In this document: piece by piece, positions 1 to 10,100 of the stretch
How the letters are laid out: the number at the start of each line of letters is the position of its first letter
Position numbering within the stretch: the stretch's first letter is position 1
Assembly (NCBI GenBank): GCA_002506905.1
Contig: DAYM01000004.1
Coordinates: forward strand, 11,115 to 75,114
Source of the DNA: Methanomassiliicoccaceae archaeon UBA328
GTDB taxonomy: Archaea; Thermoplasmatota; Thermoplasmata; Methanomassiliicoccales; Methanomethylophilaceae
Reading direction: 5' to 3'
DNA: 64,000 nucleotides
Program-made: the position numbers and the translations under genes
The notes under the pieces: generated by a model
What the model was told of the DNA's origin: nothing
Databases searched by the model: none
The model's input: only the letters and a program-made list of their open reading frames with translations

Positions 1-48
1 TTTAAAATTATTCCTACGAAACATCAGAAATAAAGAGAAATATAATTA

Positions 49-73
49 AAGAACGCCGGCTTTCGCCGGCGTT
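49..73 (-). terminator. Hairpin terminator after the SPFH gene
   Basis: A 9-bp perfect stem (52-60 with 65-73) with a TTTC loop lies just past the stop codon of the SPFH gene. Read on the minus strand it is followed by an A/T-rich run containing TTTAATTATATTT, as expected for an intrinsic stop of the five-gene operon. Nothing else is visible in positions 1-48. Confidence 0.6.
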
Positions 74-77
74 GGTT

Positions 78-1190
78 TCAATTGAGTTTTTCCGAGCAAT
101 ACGGACAGAACTTCGGTACTTTAGGCAGTCCGCTCAGATCCTCTCCGCAGTACGGACAGACCTTGAACGCCTTCGGTGCACCGACCGATGCCGGGGCTGC
201 CGCGGGAGCGGGTGCAGGCTGCTGCGCAGGTGCCTGGCCCTGCGTCATCGGTGAAGGCTGTCCGCAGTTGTTGCAGAACTTGTAGGGGTAGTCGTTGAGT
301 GCACCGCACTTGGGGCACATGACCTTCTGAGGCTGACCTGCGGCCGCCTGACCCTGCTGAACGCCCTGAACGGGCTGCTGCTGAAGCTGCTGATACATCT
401 GAGGGAACAGGAGCATACCGGTACCCATGGCCGCACCTCCCTGTGAATCTCCGATGGCGTCTGCCATCCTATCCATGACCTCGTACTTCTTGAAGGCCTC
501 TCCGTTGGCGCTGCTGAACTGAAGATACTCGAAGACCTTTGTCTTCTCCTCTTCGGTGGTGGCGACCTCGTTGATCTTCAGGGAGAGCAGTTCGATACCC
601 CTCTGGGTGAAGTACTGCTCGATGAGGATCTTCGTACTGGTGGATGCCTTCTCGAGGTTGCTCATGATGTCCATGTAGTACATGGACGTGAGCTGCTGGA
701 TGATCTGTTCGGCGATGAAGCTCTTCATGAAGGAGTTGACATTTCCGGTGGTGTACTGTGTCATACCTCCCAGGACCTGGGTGTAGAACACGGCCACATC
801 GTTGATGCGGAACTGGTAATCTCCGTTGGCCATGAGCGTGATCGGGACCTGGTATTCCTGGGCCGCTTTGATCATGCTTCTGATGCCCCATTTCCCGTTG
901 AAGATCTTCAGCGAGACGAAGACGATCCATACCTTGAACGGGGTCTCCTTGTAGCCGAGTGCCAGATTGTATAATTTGGTCAGCCACGGGATGTTCGCCG
1001 AGGTGATCATGTGTCTTCCCGGTTCCAATACGCCTTCGAGCTTTCCATCCCTGATGAACAGGGCCACCGCATGCTCAGGAACGGTAACGGACGTGATCGT
1101 CCTCAGGTCGTCGTGTTCGGACCTGTAGATTATATCGTCGGGGCCCTGGTTCTCCCAGAACACGACATTCGTCTTAGCAGTAGATGCCAT
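78..1190 (-). CDS. SPFH-domain protein with two C-terminal zinc ribbons (YdjI-like)
   Basis: A 370-residue protein. Residues about 35-250 look like the SPFH (band 7/prohibitin-like) core of the group often labelled virion core protein, which includes Bacillus subtilis YdjI. A Q/P/A-rich linker follows. Two zinc ribbons complete the protein: CPKCG...FCNNCG near residues 292-310 and CPYCG...FCPYCS near 344-366. No transmembrane segment is evident, so it is probably a soluble scaffold that docks on membrane partners. It is the last gene of a five-gene operon, 5 nt after its neighbour. In B. subtilis, YdjI works with membrane proteins YdjG/YdjH to recruit PspA to the membrane; a similar membrane-stress role here is inference. 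The fold call is fairly safe, the role is not. Confidence 0.75.
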   Translation of the reverse strand: MASTAKTNVVFWENQGPDDIIYRSEHDDLRTITSVTVPEHAVALFIRDGKLEGVLEPGRHMITSANIPWLTKLYNLALGYKETPFKVWIVFVSLKIFNGKWGIRSMIKAAQEYQVPITLMANGDYQFRINDVAVFYTQVLGGMTQYTTGNVNSFMKSFIAEQIIQQLTSMYYMDIMSNLEKASTSTKILIEQYFTQRGIELLSLKINEVATTEEEKTKVFEYLQFSSANGEAFKKYEVMDRMADAIGDSQGGAAMGTGMLLFPQMYQQLQQQPVQGVQQGQAAAGQPQKVMCPKCGALNDYPYKFCNNCGQPSPMTQGQAPAQQPAPAPAAAPASVGAPKAFKVCPYCGEDLSGLPKVPKFCPYCSEKLN

Positions 1191-1195
1191 TCAAA

Positions 1196-1735
1196 TCATT
1201 CCTCCTTATCCTGGAAACCTTTCATTACGGTCTCCCTTCCAATGTAATCTTCCGAAAGCTGGTCGATGGTCCTTTCGAGGTCCCTGAGATGTCCTTTGAG
1301 CCCTTCGTTGCCGTTGTCTATGCAATCGATGATTGCCTTTGTCTGCATCTTCAGTGCCTGGACGTCGTCCATGAGCTTTGCGTCCCAGCGGATCAGACCG
1401 TCGAGTTCCTTCTCCAGTATCTTTATCGAATCGTGGAACGCGCTGTATCCTCCGGCGGCCTTTTTCACGTCTATGTAATATTTGTCCGCCTTGGACCTGA
1501 TCCTTTCCGTATCTCTCATGAGGTCGGTGTCCCCGACCGTGGCCCTCTGTATCGTCACGAGGTCGTTCTTCACGGCCTCCAGCACATGTGCCACTTCTCC
1601 TCTTACCGCCCTGTCCTCATCCCTTCTCAGGTTTTTTTGTCTGTAACCTTTGTAGATGGGGATGTAGAGGGCTATCCTCTCGATGAGCGACCTGTTGTCG
1701 TTCATCTGTTCGTTTACTGTTTCGTCGATTGTCAA
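1196..1735 (-). CDS. Predicted coiled-coil protein of unknown function
   Basis: About 179 residues, highly charged, with long helical heptad-like stretches and no cysteines in ribbon spacing, membrane segments or signal peptide. I do not recognise a family. The start is probably TTG: an AGGAGG sequence lies about 7 nt upstream, and the TTG overlaps the TGA stop of the preceding gene as TTGA, which indicates translational coupling. The next ATG is ten codons further in and lacks such a site. By position it is a component of the SPFH operon, perhaps an oligomerising adaptor; that is inference. Confidence 0.6.
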   Translation of the reverse strand: MTIDETVNEQMNDNRSLIERIALYIPIYKGYRQKNLRRDEDRAVRGEVAHVLEAVKNDLVTIQRATVGDTDLMRDTERIRSKADKYYIDVKKAAGGYSAFHDSIKILEKELDGLIRWDAKLMDDVQALKMQTKAIIDCIDNGNEGLKGHLRDLERTIDQLSEDYIGRETVMKGFQDKEE

Positions 1736-2109
1736 AGTGAAGCCTCCTTCTTGTTGTTTATGAGCGCCGCGGCAATGCCGATGACCGCTATTCCGATGAG
1801 TACGATGACCGCAATGTAGACCAATCCGAGGGACGTCATGGAGTACAGGAGTCCCGCAAGGCCCACAAGGGTCAGTACCGCACCTATTACGAGATTATAC
1901 ATCAGGTCGGAAGGTCCGGCGCCTGTTGTGGCGTTGCTGCTGAGTCCGGATAGTATGCACAGGGCGATACCGAAGATCAGTAATGTGCCCCAGACTATCA
2001 CGAGGACGTCCTTCTTGACGGCCATGTATAGTAAGATGCCTATCGCGAATGCGATGATGAACACGCCCAGCTTTACCGCCGAGAGTGTCCTGCTGTTCAG
2101 TTCTGTCAT
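1732..2109 (-). CDS. Small four-helix membrane protein
   Basis: A 125-residue protein that is almost entirely hydrophobic, with about four transmembrane segments separated by short polar turns and a short basic C-terminus (NNKKEASL). The start at 2109 is chosen because a GGAGG site sits 7 nt upstream; the longer open frame further upstream is antisense-like shadow with different composition. It is the only integral membrane protein in the operon and so is the likely membrane anchor for the SPFH and zinc-ribbon proteins. No family recognised. Confidence 0.65.
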   Translation of the reverse strand: MTELNSRTLSAVKLGVFIIAFAIGILLYMAVKKDVLVIVWGTLLIFGIALCILSGLSSNATTGAGPSDLMYNLVIGAVLTLVGLAGLLYSMTSLGLVYIAVIVLIGIAVIGIAAALINNKKEASL

Positions 2110-2120
2110 TTGATTCCTCC

Positions 2121-3674
2121 TTAGATTATTATCATATCCGATACGTTGGTCCTTTTCACTCTGTCGGGTACCAATGCCCCGAAGCCTGCCGGAACGCGGA
2201 GCGTGCCGTCCGTCTCGCAGGGAATGTAGATCAGTCCTTTGACGTACGGTTTGCTGAGTTTCAGTTTGCTGTCGCCGTTCATGCGCTGTTCCAGGTAGTC
2301 CGATACCAGCCTCTCTGCCTCTCTTTTCGTGCTCAGGGGTACGGCGACCTTCCTGCCCCCCGGCGAGTTCTGGGCGAACTGGGACAGTTTTGTTATCCCC
2401 TCTCCGCCGCTGATGCTCGTTTCCGTTCCTTTGATCCCGGAGAGTATGCTCTTCTCGGGCCGGAGCCTGAAGATGTCCGTGAGAGCCGAAGCGGGATCCG
2501 AGAGACAGGTCCCGTCCGTTACGAAGTCGGCGGGGACCAGCAGGTCCTCGGTGACCTCGACGCTCTTCTTCTTCCACATGGCGCCGGTCTGGAAATTGTA
2601 TTTCAGGTCAACATCCCAGAAAGGCACCAGGGTGTTCCCGGAGCCTGCGGTGATCGGAAGCGTACCGCCTCCGTTCTTCGCTTTGAGTATGTCTGCGACG
2701 TAACCGAAGATCTCGTTGTACCTGTCCTTGTTGCCGAGCAGGTATCCCCAGTTGCCCGAAGCGGGACGCTTGAATGCGAAGATCCTCTTAATGACATTGA
2801 GTATCTTCAGAGGATCGTCGACGACACCGTTGGTAACGAAACCGGCGATGTCCGAAAGAATATCCGCCATGGAGGCTTCCGCATCCACTGCCTGGTACAT
2901 TATTCCCAGATTGAGGTCGGTCATGACCTTGGACTCGATATCCTTGAGGGCGCTCCCTCCTTTTTCGAACAGGGAGGCGGCGCTCATGGCATCTCCGTTC
3001 AGGAGTTTCTCGCATCCGTCGCATATCTGCGAAAGCGCATCGAAACGTTTGGAAGCGAGATCGTATCCCTTGATGGATCCGAATGCCTTGGAAGCCTCCG
3101 TGAAGTTGTTCTTCATGAGGATGTATCTTCCCGGTTTGTCCTCTTTGATGAGCTTTGAGTTGTTGATCAGAAGGGCGTATGCGGTGGCTATGTCTTCCGC
3201 GCCTTTCACGATGCTCCTGCTGGAATCGTCCACGGCCAGAGGTTCTATGCTCTTGGCCCTGGCGTTGAACTCGAACGCCTGGTTCGAATCATGTGCGGGG
3301 ACGACGTTCTGATCTGTAGTGAACGGAAGCACTATCAGGGCGTTGGAGAGCAGCGTGTTCATGGCGAACCTGTATTCGCTGTACTCCATCTCGATCCTGG
3401 GCTTGATGTTCGTCGTGAATATGTTGTACCTGGCGACGGAATCCACATTCTCGGACTGTGCCAGGGAGAATCCGCCGGGCAGGGATTTGCTGATCCATGA
3501 CTGGATCTGGCCCATCATCTGGTCCAGGTACGCCTGGGCGTCCATCCTCTGCTGGGTGGTGCCGCATGAAGGGCACGTCACGTAAGGGGTGTCCGATTCC
3601 AGGTCCTTCCTGTCAAGGGGGGCACCGCAGTATTTGCATCTGAGCGTTACCAGGTCCTCTGCCAACCGTTTCAC
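2121..3674 (-). CDS. Large N-terminal zinc-ribbon protein of unknown function
   Basis: 517 residues. The N-terminus has a zinc ribbon (CKYCGAPLD, then TCPSCG about 18 residues later). The remainder looks like a soluble mixed alpha/beta protein with repeated helical stretches; I do not recognise a named domain. The start overlaps the previous stop (ATGA), so it is translationally coupled to the upstream gene, and the stop lies 11 nt before the membrane protein. The repeated use of zinc ribbons in this operon suggests a multi-protein assembly. Confidence 0.6.
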   Translation of the reverse strand: MKRLAEDLVTLRCKYCGAPLDRKDLESDTPYVTCPSCGTTQQRMDAQAYLDQMMGQIQSWISKSLPGGFSLAQSENVDSVARYNIFTTNIKPRIEMEYSEYRFAMNTLLSNALIVLPFTTDQNVVPAHDSNQAFEFNARAKSIEPLAVDDSSRSIVKGAEDIATAYALLINNSKLIKEDKPGRYILMKNNFTEASKAFGSIKGYDLASKRFDALSQICDGCEKLLNGDAMSAASLFEKGGSALKDIESKVMTDLNLGIMYQAVDAEASMADILSDIAGFVTNGVVDDPLKILNVIKRIFAFKRPASGNWGYLLGNKDRYNEIFGYVADILKAKNGGGTLPITAGSGNTLVPFWDVDLKYNFQTGAMWKKKSVEVTEDLLVPADFVTDGTCLSDPASALTDIFRLRPEKSILSGIKGTETSISGGEGITKLSQFAQNSPGGRKVAVPLSTKREAERLVSDYLEQRMNGDSKLKLSKPYVKGLIYIPCETDGTLRVPAGFGALVPDRVKRTNVSDMIII

Positions 3675-4603
3675 CTCATTCTGATGGCCATCGAGGATGC
3701 GTGGGCACGTACCTCTGCGATCTCCATCTGGAGTCTGGCCTCTGTTGCGCGGAGGTCCCTGATGGCATCATCGTAGTATTTCCTGGAGATCGCATCGGAC
3801 CTTCTGGATATCGCCGAGTAGCATGGTCTGCACACATAGACCGCTTCGAAGTTCGCGGGAGCGGATTTCAGGAGATCATCCTGGCCGTTCCTCATGAACG
3901 GGGTGATCTCGCTCGACATCGCGAGGAAATGGATGCCTTCTCCCGTGGTGGTCCTTCCGCAGATCCAACACTTTGCCGATTTGGAATATGATTCTATGAG
4001 CTGTTTGTCGTGGGAACCGTCATCGCCGGCCTGCCTGCGGTAGTTGTATGCGTTCTGCAGATATTCCGCGGCCTGTTTCGGATCGGTGAGAACCGCAGAG
4101 GATGCCAGCGTCTCATATCCGAGTGCCTGTATGCTCAGGGATTCCTTGATACCGGACATTGCGGTGTCCCCGTAGATGAGCTCGTCCGTCTTCAGGGTGT
4201 CCTTTCCGATCTTGATCTGATACTGCAGACCGAGCTGGATGAGGTCCTTTCCTTTTTTCTCCCTGACGGCGGCGTTACCGTTGGTGGACATGAGTATTAT
4301 GCGCTGGGCGACCAGATCGCATTCGTCGGCCAGTCTCATGCCGTCTACCTGGGTGAGTCCGAATTCGACCATTCCCGGATTGACCGAACGCAGGTTGTTG
4401 GCCAGCGCCTTGTAGTTATTGGGATTCTCGGGGTTCTGTACCATCGCTATGATCGAGATGTAGATTGATGCGAGGGATGACTTGGAGGCGCCCTTCTCTA
4501 TGCATTTGCTGAAGTCCGCCCTGGCCTTGACATACTCTTTCAGATTGATGTGGTTGACAGCCTCGTCGAAAAGTTCATCGCCCGATTTGAATAGGAATGC
4601 CAT
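3671..4603 (-). CDS. TPR-like protein with a C-terminal zinc-binding segment
   Basis: 310 residues and the first gene of the operon. The N-terminal part (about 1-60) looks like tetratricopeptide-type helical hairpins (phases of A, Y and L; LFDEAVNHINLKEYVKARAD). Around residues 210-265 there are paired cysteines (CWICG and CRPCY) likely to bind zinc, followed by a charged helix. No catalytic motif is seen. Expression probably starts in the AT-rich 4604-4921 interval, which also drives the divergent glutamine synthetase. Role unknown; its operon suggests a membrane-associated complex. Confidence 0.6.
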   Translation of the reverse strand: MAFLFKSGDELFDEAVNHINLKEYVKARADFSKCIEKGASKSSLASIYISIIAMVQNPENPNNYKALANNLRSVNPGMVEFGLTQVDGMRLADECDLVAQRIILMSTNGNAAVREKKGKDLIQLGLQYQIKIGKDTLKTDELIYGDTAMSGIKESLSIQALGYETLASSAVLTDPKQAAEYLQNAYNYRRQAGDDGSHDKQLIESYSKSAKCWICGRTTTGEGIHFLAMSSEITPFMRNGQDDLLKSAPANFEAVYVCRPCYSAISRRSDAISRKYYDDAIRDLRATEARLQMEIAEVRAHASSMAIRMR

Positions 4604-4819
4604 GTTACCACTTCTTCTCTAATACAGATATCTGATTATTAAACTATGGTTGTTAGAATGATGCCGTATGATATCCCGAATATCGGCGTTTCGATCGGTC
4701 AGATCCCTGCCGGGGACGGCCATAATGCCCCCGTCCGCAGCACTATTATTACTGTATGACAACATCAATTGTATGATTTGTCTATTGAAATGAAATGATG
4801 CTGTAAATAATGATAATAA

Positions 4820-4846
4820 TTTATATATCGTTAGACAAATGTCTAT
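4820..4846 (+). promoter_or_regulatory. Promoter and palindromic operator of the GSIII gene
   Basis: In the 318-bp interval 4604-4921 between divergent genes there is a TATA element (TTTATATATC, about 4820-4829) followed at once by a perfect palindrome TAGACA-AA-TGTCTA (4832-4845). A transcription start about 25 nt past the TATA box would fall at the palindrome's edge, so a bound repressor would block initiation. The sequence is not the GGAA-N6-TTCC type of NrpR. The rest of the interval shows no reading frame of note. Confidence 0.5.
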
Positions 4847-4921
4847 TTAGTATCGTTTTTATCATTCATTTATGCGTTTTTCCAGAAACTATTATATTCT
4901 ATGCGCGCATGACTACCAAAT

Positions 4922-7105
4922 ATGGCAAACAGTAGATTCAAAGCCGTCGACGAGGCCTTTGCAAAAAAGCCCGTTATCGTAGAGCCCCCAGCACCGGCAA
5001 CATCCGAGTATTACGGATGCAACGTGTTCAACAGGGCAACGATGAGAAAGTATCTGTCCTCGGAAACAAGGAGGACGGTATACGAGTCGATCGAGCAGGG
5101 AGTCACATTGGACAACTCCGTTGCGGAACATGTCGCAACAGGTATGAAGCGCTGGGCGATGGACATGGGCGCTACCCATTACACCCATTGGTTCCAGCCT
5201 CTCACCGGAGGTACTGCGGAGAAGCACGACTCGTTCGCGGAACCCCGCGGACAGGGAGAATCTCTGGAGAACTTCAGCGGAAAACTGCTTTGCCAGCAGG
5301 AACCGGACGCATCGTCCTTCCCCAGCGGAGGCCTCAGGAACACATTCGAGGCAAGGGGATACACGGCATGGGATCCGTCATCGCCTGCATTCATCATGGG
5401 AGACTGTCTGTGCATTCCGACAGTATTCATATCATACACCGGAGAGGCCCTCGATTACAAGACGCCTCTTCTGAAATCGGTCAGGGCAGTGACCGCGGCA
5501 GCGGCAGATGTGCTGGAATACTTCGGCATCAAGAACGCCGTCGTCCACTCCTATCTCGGATGGGAACAGGAGTACTTCCTCGTGGATTCGAGCCTGTACG
5601 CCCAGCGCCCGGACCTGATACTTACGGACCGTACCCTCCAGGGTCACAGCAGTTCCAAATCGCAGCAGCTCGACGACCACTACTTCGGGGCCATCCCGTC
5701 CAGGGCAATGGCATTCATGAGGGATCTGGAGTACGAAAGTTACAAGCTCGGAATACCGATCAAGACAAGGCACAACGAGGTCGCGCCCAACCAGTTCGAG
5801 CTCGCACCCGTGTACGAAGAGGTCAACCTGGCCAACGATCACAACCTGCTCCTCATGTCTCTGATGAAGCAGGTGGCCGAACGTCACGGATTCAGGGTCC
5901 TTCTGCACGAGAAGCCCTTCGGACACGTGAACGGATCCGGAAAGCACTGCAACTGGTCCCTCGGTACCGAGGACGGCATCGGATTGATGTCGCCCGGAAA
6001 GACCGATGAGGAGAACCTCAGGTTCCTGGCATTCATGGCCAACGTGCTGAAGGCTGTGTACGACAACAACGCACTGCTCAAGGCCTCCATCATGACAGCC
6101 ACCAACGCCCACAGGCTCGGTGCCAACGAAGCGCCTCCGGCGATAATCTCGTCCTTCCTCGGAAGGCAGGTAAGCGAAGCTTTCGAAGATCTCCTGAAGT
6201 CGAAGGACATGGTCAAGATCCGCGGAAAGAAGGGTTACAGCCTCGGTATCCCCCAGGTGCCCGAACTTCTGGTGGACAACACCGACAGGAACAGGACATC
6301 GCCTTTCGCATTCACCGGAAACAGGTTCGAATTCAGGGCCGTCGGTTCCTCGGCGAACTGCGCATCCCCGATGACCGTTCTGAACACCATCGTAGCGTAC
6401 CAGCTCAAGCAGTTCAAGAAAGAGGTCGACAAGAAGATCGAGGCCGGAACACCTATCATGCAGGCCGTGCTGGACGAGACCCGTGCCACATACAAGGCAT
6501 GCAAGAACGTCTGCTTCGACGGAAACGGCTATTCCGATGAATGGAAGGCCGAGGCCAAGAAGCGCGGACTCGACTGCGAGTCATCCGTTCCCCTGTCATA
6601 CGATGTCTGCACCTCGAAGAAGACCGTGGCCATCTACAAGGACACATCCGTCCTCACCGAAGTGGAACTCAAGGCAAGGAACGAGGTCCGCTGGGAGATC
6701 TACGGTAAGAAGGTCGGTATCGAGGCCAGGACGATCAGCGATATGACGCTGAACCATCTGATCCCGGTAGCGATAGAATACCAGACCGCATTGCTGGACA
6801 ACGTCTTCAAGGTGAAGGAGCTGTTCCCCAAGTCCGAATGGGACGCACTCGCAGGCGACGAGATCAGGCAGATCAGGACGATCTCCGAGCACACATGCGC
6901 AGCAAGGGCGCTTGCCAAGCAGGCGGACGATCTATGCGATGAACTCAAGACCATCGAGGACGCACGCGAACAGGCGATCAGATACCACGATGATGTGGTC
7001 CCGTGCATTGACGGCATGAGGGAGCATCTGGATGCTCTCGAGATGATCGTCGACGATCAGATGTGGCCCATGCCCAAGTACAGGGAGCTCCTGTTCATCA
7101 GCTGA
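4922..7105 (+). CDS. glnN: Type III glutamine synthetase
   Basis: A 727-residue glutamine synthetase of the GSIII class, which is much longer than GSI or GSII and is common in gut bacteria such as Bacteroides. It makes glutamine from glutamate, ammonia and ATP. Recognisable segments include HYTHWFQPLTG near residue 80, EYFLVD, the KTRHNEVAPNQFELAP motif near residue 285, and the HVNGSGKHCNWSLGT segment near 340 that forms the active site. The reading frame is intact. The ATG at 4922 is used; an ATG at 4910 is out of frame and stops after eight codons. It is followed after 9 nt by glutamate synthase, giving a GS-GOGAT pair, but the partner gene is damaged. Probably acquired from bacteria (inference). 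Confidence 0.95.
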   Translation: MANSRFKAVDEAFAKKPVIVEPPAPATSEYYGCNVFNRATMRKYLSSETRRTVYESIEQGVTLDNSVAEHVATGMKRWAMDMGATHYTHWFQPLTGGTAEKHDSFAEPRGQGESLENFSGKLLCQQEPDASSFPSGGLRNTFEARGYTAWDPSSPAFIMGDCLCIPTVFISYTGEALDYKTPLLKSVRAVTAAAADVLEYFGIKNAVVHSYLGWEQEYFLVDSSLYAQRPDLILTDRTLQGHSSSKSQQLDDHYFGAIPSRAMAFMRDLEYESYKLGIPIKTRHNEVAPNQFELAPVYEEVNLANDHNLLLMSLMKQVAERHGFRVLLHEKPFGHVNGSGKHCNWSLGTEDGIGLMSPGKTDEENLRFLAFMANVLKAVYDNNALLKASIMTATNAHRLGANEAPPAIISSFLGRQVSEAFEDLLKSKDMVKIRGKKGYSLGIPQVPELLVDNTDRNRTSPFAFTGNRFEFRAVGSSANCASPMTVLNTIVAYQLKQFKKEVDKKIEAGTPIMQAVLDETRATYKACKNVCFDGNGYSDEWKAEAKKRGLDCESSVPLSYDVCTSKKTVAIYKDTSVLTEVELKARNEVRWEIYGKKVGIEARTISDMTLNHLIPVAIEYQTALLDNVFKVKELFPKSEWDALAGDEIRQIRTISEHTCAARALAKQADDLCDELKTIEDAREQAIRYHDDVVPCIDGMREHLDALEMIVDDQMWPMPKYRELLFIS

Positions 7106-7114
7106 GGTCGTCGC

Positions 7115-10100
7115 ATGAACGGTGCCTTGGACCTCTATGACCCGTCATACGAGCAGGACTCATGCGGAGTGGGCCTTGCGGTCAATATCAGCGGAGTCAG
7201 GGACCACAGGATAGTCGAGTACGGACTCAGGATCCTGGAGAACATGGCACACCGCGGTGCGGAGAACGCCGACGGAAAGACCGGAGACGGTACCGGGATA
7301 ACGGTCCAGATACCGCACGACTTCATCAAAACACTTGATATTCAGGTCCCCGAGGCCGGCAGGTACGGCACGGGGATTATTTTCTTACCCCGCGGAGACA
7401 GTGACAGAAAGGTCTGTCTTTCCATCCTCAGGGAGGAATGCGCACGTTACGGACTGTATGAGATAGCCCTAGGGATGTCTCCGTCGATCACGAGATCCCC
7501 GGGCCTCTGGCACTTGCCGCCGAACCTGTGACAGAGCAGATATTCCTCACAAGCTACGACGGTCAGGATACCCTGGAGCACAAGCTTTACGCGGTCAGGA
7601 AGAGGGCCGCCAACAGGATCGCGGCCTCCGATATGGAAGGAAAGGACGATTTCTACATCTGCAGTCTTTCGACCCGCACGATCACATACAAGGGAATGCT
7701 GACCCCGCTTCAGATCGGGTCTACTACAAGGACCTGACCGATCCGATGTTCAGGTCGTCCATAGCGATGGTCCATTCCAGATTCAGCACCAATACCATGC
7801 CCAAGTGGAAGCTGGCACAGCCTTTCCGCATGTTATGTCACAACGGCGAGATCAACACGATCAAGGGCAACAGGTAATGGATGAAGGCAAGGGAGAGCTT
7901 TCTGGAGACGCCCGAGCTTCCCGATCTGAAGGAACTGTTCCCGATAATGCAGGACGGCATGAGCGACAGTGCGACATTGGACAACGTCTTCGAATTCCTG
8001 ACAATGGCGGGAATGAGCATGCCGAACGTCCTTTCGGTCCTGATCCCGGAATCTTGGAACAACAAGAACCCGATCCCGGACAGTCTGAAGGTGTATTACG
8101 AGTACAACAGCATCCTGATGGAGCCCTGGACGCTCCGGCCACCGTGCTTTTCACGGACGGAAGATACGCCGGCGGTATGCTGGACAGGAACGGCCTCCGT
8201 CCTGCCAGATATTCGATGACCAAGGACGGTATTATGATACTGGCCTCGGAATCCGGCGTCATTCAGATCCCGGACGACGATCTGGAGGAATCCGGACGTC
8301 TGATGCCCGGAAAGATGATGCTGATCGATACGCAGGAAGGCAGGGTGATCTACGACCGCGAGATCAAGGACGGTTTCGCCAATGCCTATCCTTACAGGGA
8401 TTGGCTCGACCGCAACCGTTTGGAATTGGACGAGGTGTCCTCCGGAAGGACGGTAGGACGTTCCGTTGAGAATATGGATGCCATGCTCAGGGAGTTCGGA
8501 TACACTCAGGAGGATACTTCGAGGATAATCCTGCCGATGATGACGCAGGCCAAGGAACCTACCGGTTCGACCGGTTCGGACGTTCCTCTGGCTATATTGT
8601 CCGAGAATCCCCAGAGGCTGTTCGGTTTCTTCAGGCAGTCATTCGCCCAGGTCACCAATCCGCCCATCGATCCGATAAGGGAGGAGCTGGTGATGTCCCT
8701 GACGGGATACATCGGTTCGATCCATCAGAACATCCTGAGTCCGAGTCCCGCCAACTGCAGGATAGTCAAGGTCAGGCACCCGATCATCACCAACAGGGAA
8801 CTGGACCTTCTGAAGAATCTCAGGTACAGAGGATTCAACACGGTGTCCATCTCCATGACGTTCAGCGTTGCGGACGGTCCGGAAGGGCTGGAGAAGGCGC
8901 TGACAAGGATATGCCACGAGGCGGAAGCGGCCGTCGACAACGGCGGTTCTTACATCATACTCTCGGACAGGTCGGTGGACAGGGACCATGCCGCGATACC
9001 TTCGGTGCTCGCGGTCTCCGCGGTCCATCAGTATCTGGTCCACAACAAGAAGCGTGTCCAGACCGGCATCATCGTGGAATCCGGAGAGCCAAGGGAGGTA
9101 ATGCACATCGCGCTGCTGTTCGGATACGGCGCCAATGTGGTCAATCCGTACATGTCCTATGCGCTCATCGAGAAGATGGTCGCGGAGCAGGACGATATCA
9201 AGACCGATGTCGATACCGCGGAACACAATTACATAAAGGCCCTGGAGAAGGGTCTTCTCAAGATCATGTCCAAGATGGGCATAGCGACCATCAGGTCATA
9301 CCGCGGTTCGAGATTATTCGAGGCCGTAGGATTGGATAATGAGGTATGTGCCAGATACTTTGCGCATACCGTTTCCAACATCGGAGGTCTGAAGCTCGGG
9401 GACATAGCTTCCGAGGCCCTTGCGACACACAGGGAGGCATTCGAGAGCGATGAGGATCCCCTTGCTTCGGACAGGGGGATATACGGTTACAGGAAGGGCG
9501 GGGAGAAGCATGCCTGGAATCCCGATACGGTGAAGGCGCTCCATCTCGCGGTCAGGGAGAACGACGGGGAGGCCTACAGGTACTTCGCCGAGACCGAGGA
9601 TTCCGGACAGTTCTTCATACGCAGTCTGATGGATGTCAAGAAGGGCAGGAGCATACCTCTGAAGGAGGTGGAATCCGCCGACAGCATCATCAGGAGGTTC
9701 GTCGCAGAGGGAATATCGTTCGGTGCGATCAGCATCGAGGCCCATACCACTTTGGCGGATGCCATGAACAGGATGGGGGCCATGAGCAACTGCGGTGAGG
9801 GCGGAGAGGCCTCCTGGAGGTTCAGGCCCAAGGACGGCAGGAACCTGAATTCCAAGGTCAAGCAGGTCGCTTCCGCAAGATTCGGCGTCACTGCAGAGTA
9901 TCTGGTGAGCGCCGAGGAGATACAGATCAAGGTCGCCCAGGGCGCCAAGCCCGGTGAGGGCGGTCAGCTCATGGGATTCAAGGTGGACGATGTCATTGCT
10001 TCTACGAGACATTGCATTCCGGGGATCACGCTGATCTCGCCTCCCCCGCATCACAATCTCTACTCGATAGAGGACCTGAAGCAGCTGATCTTCGACCTCA

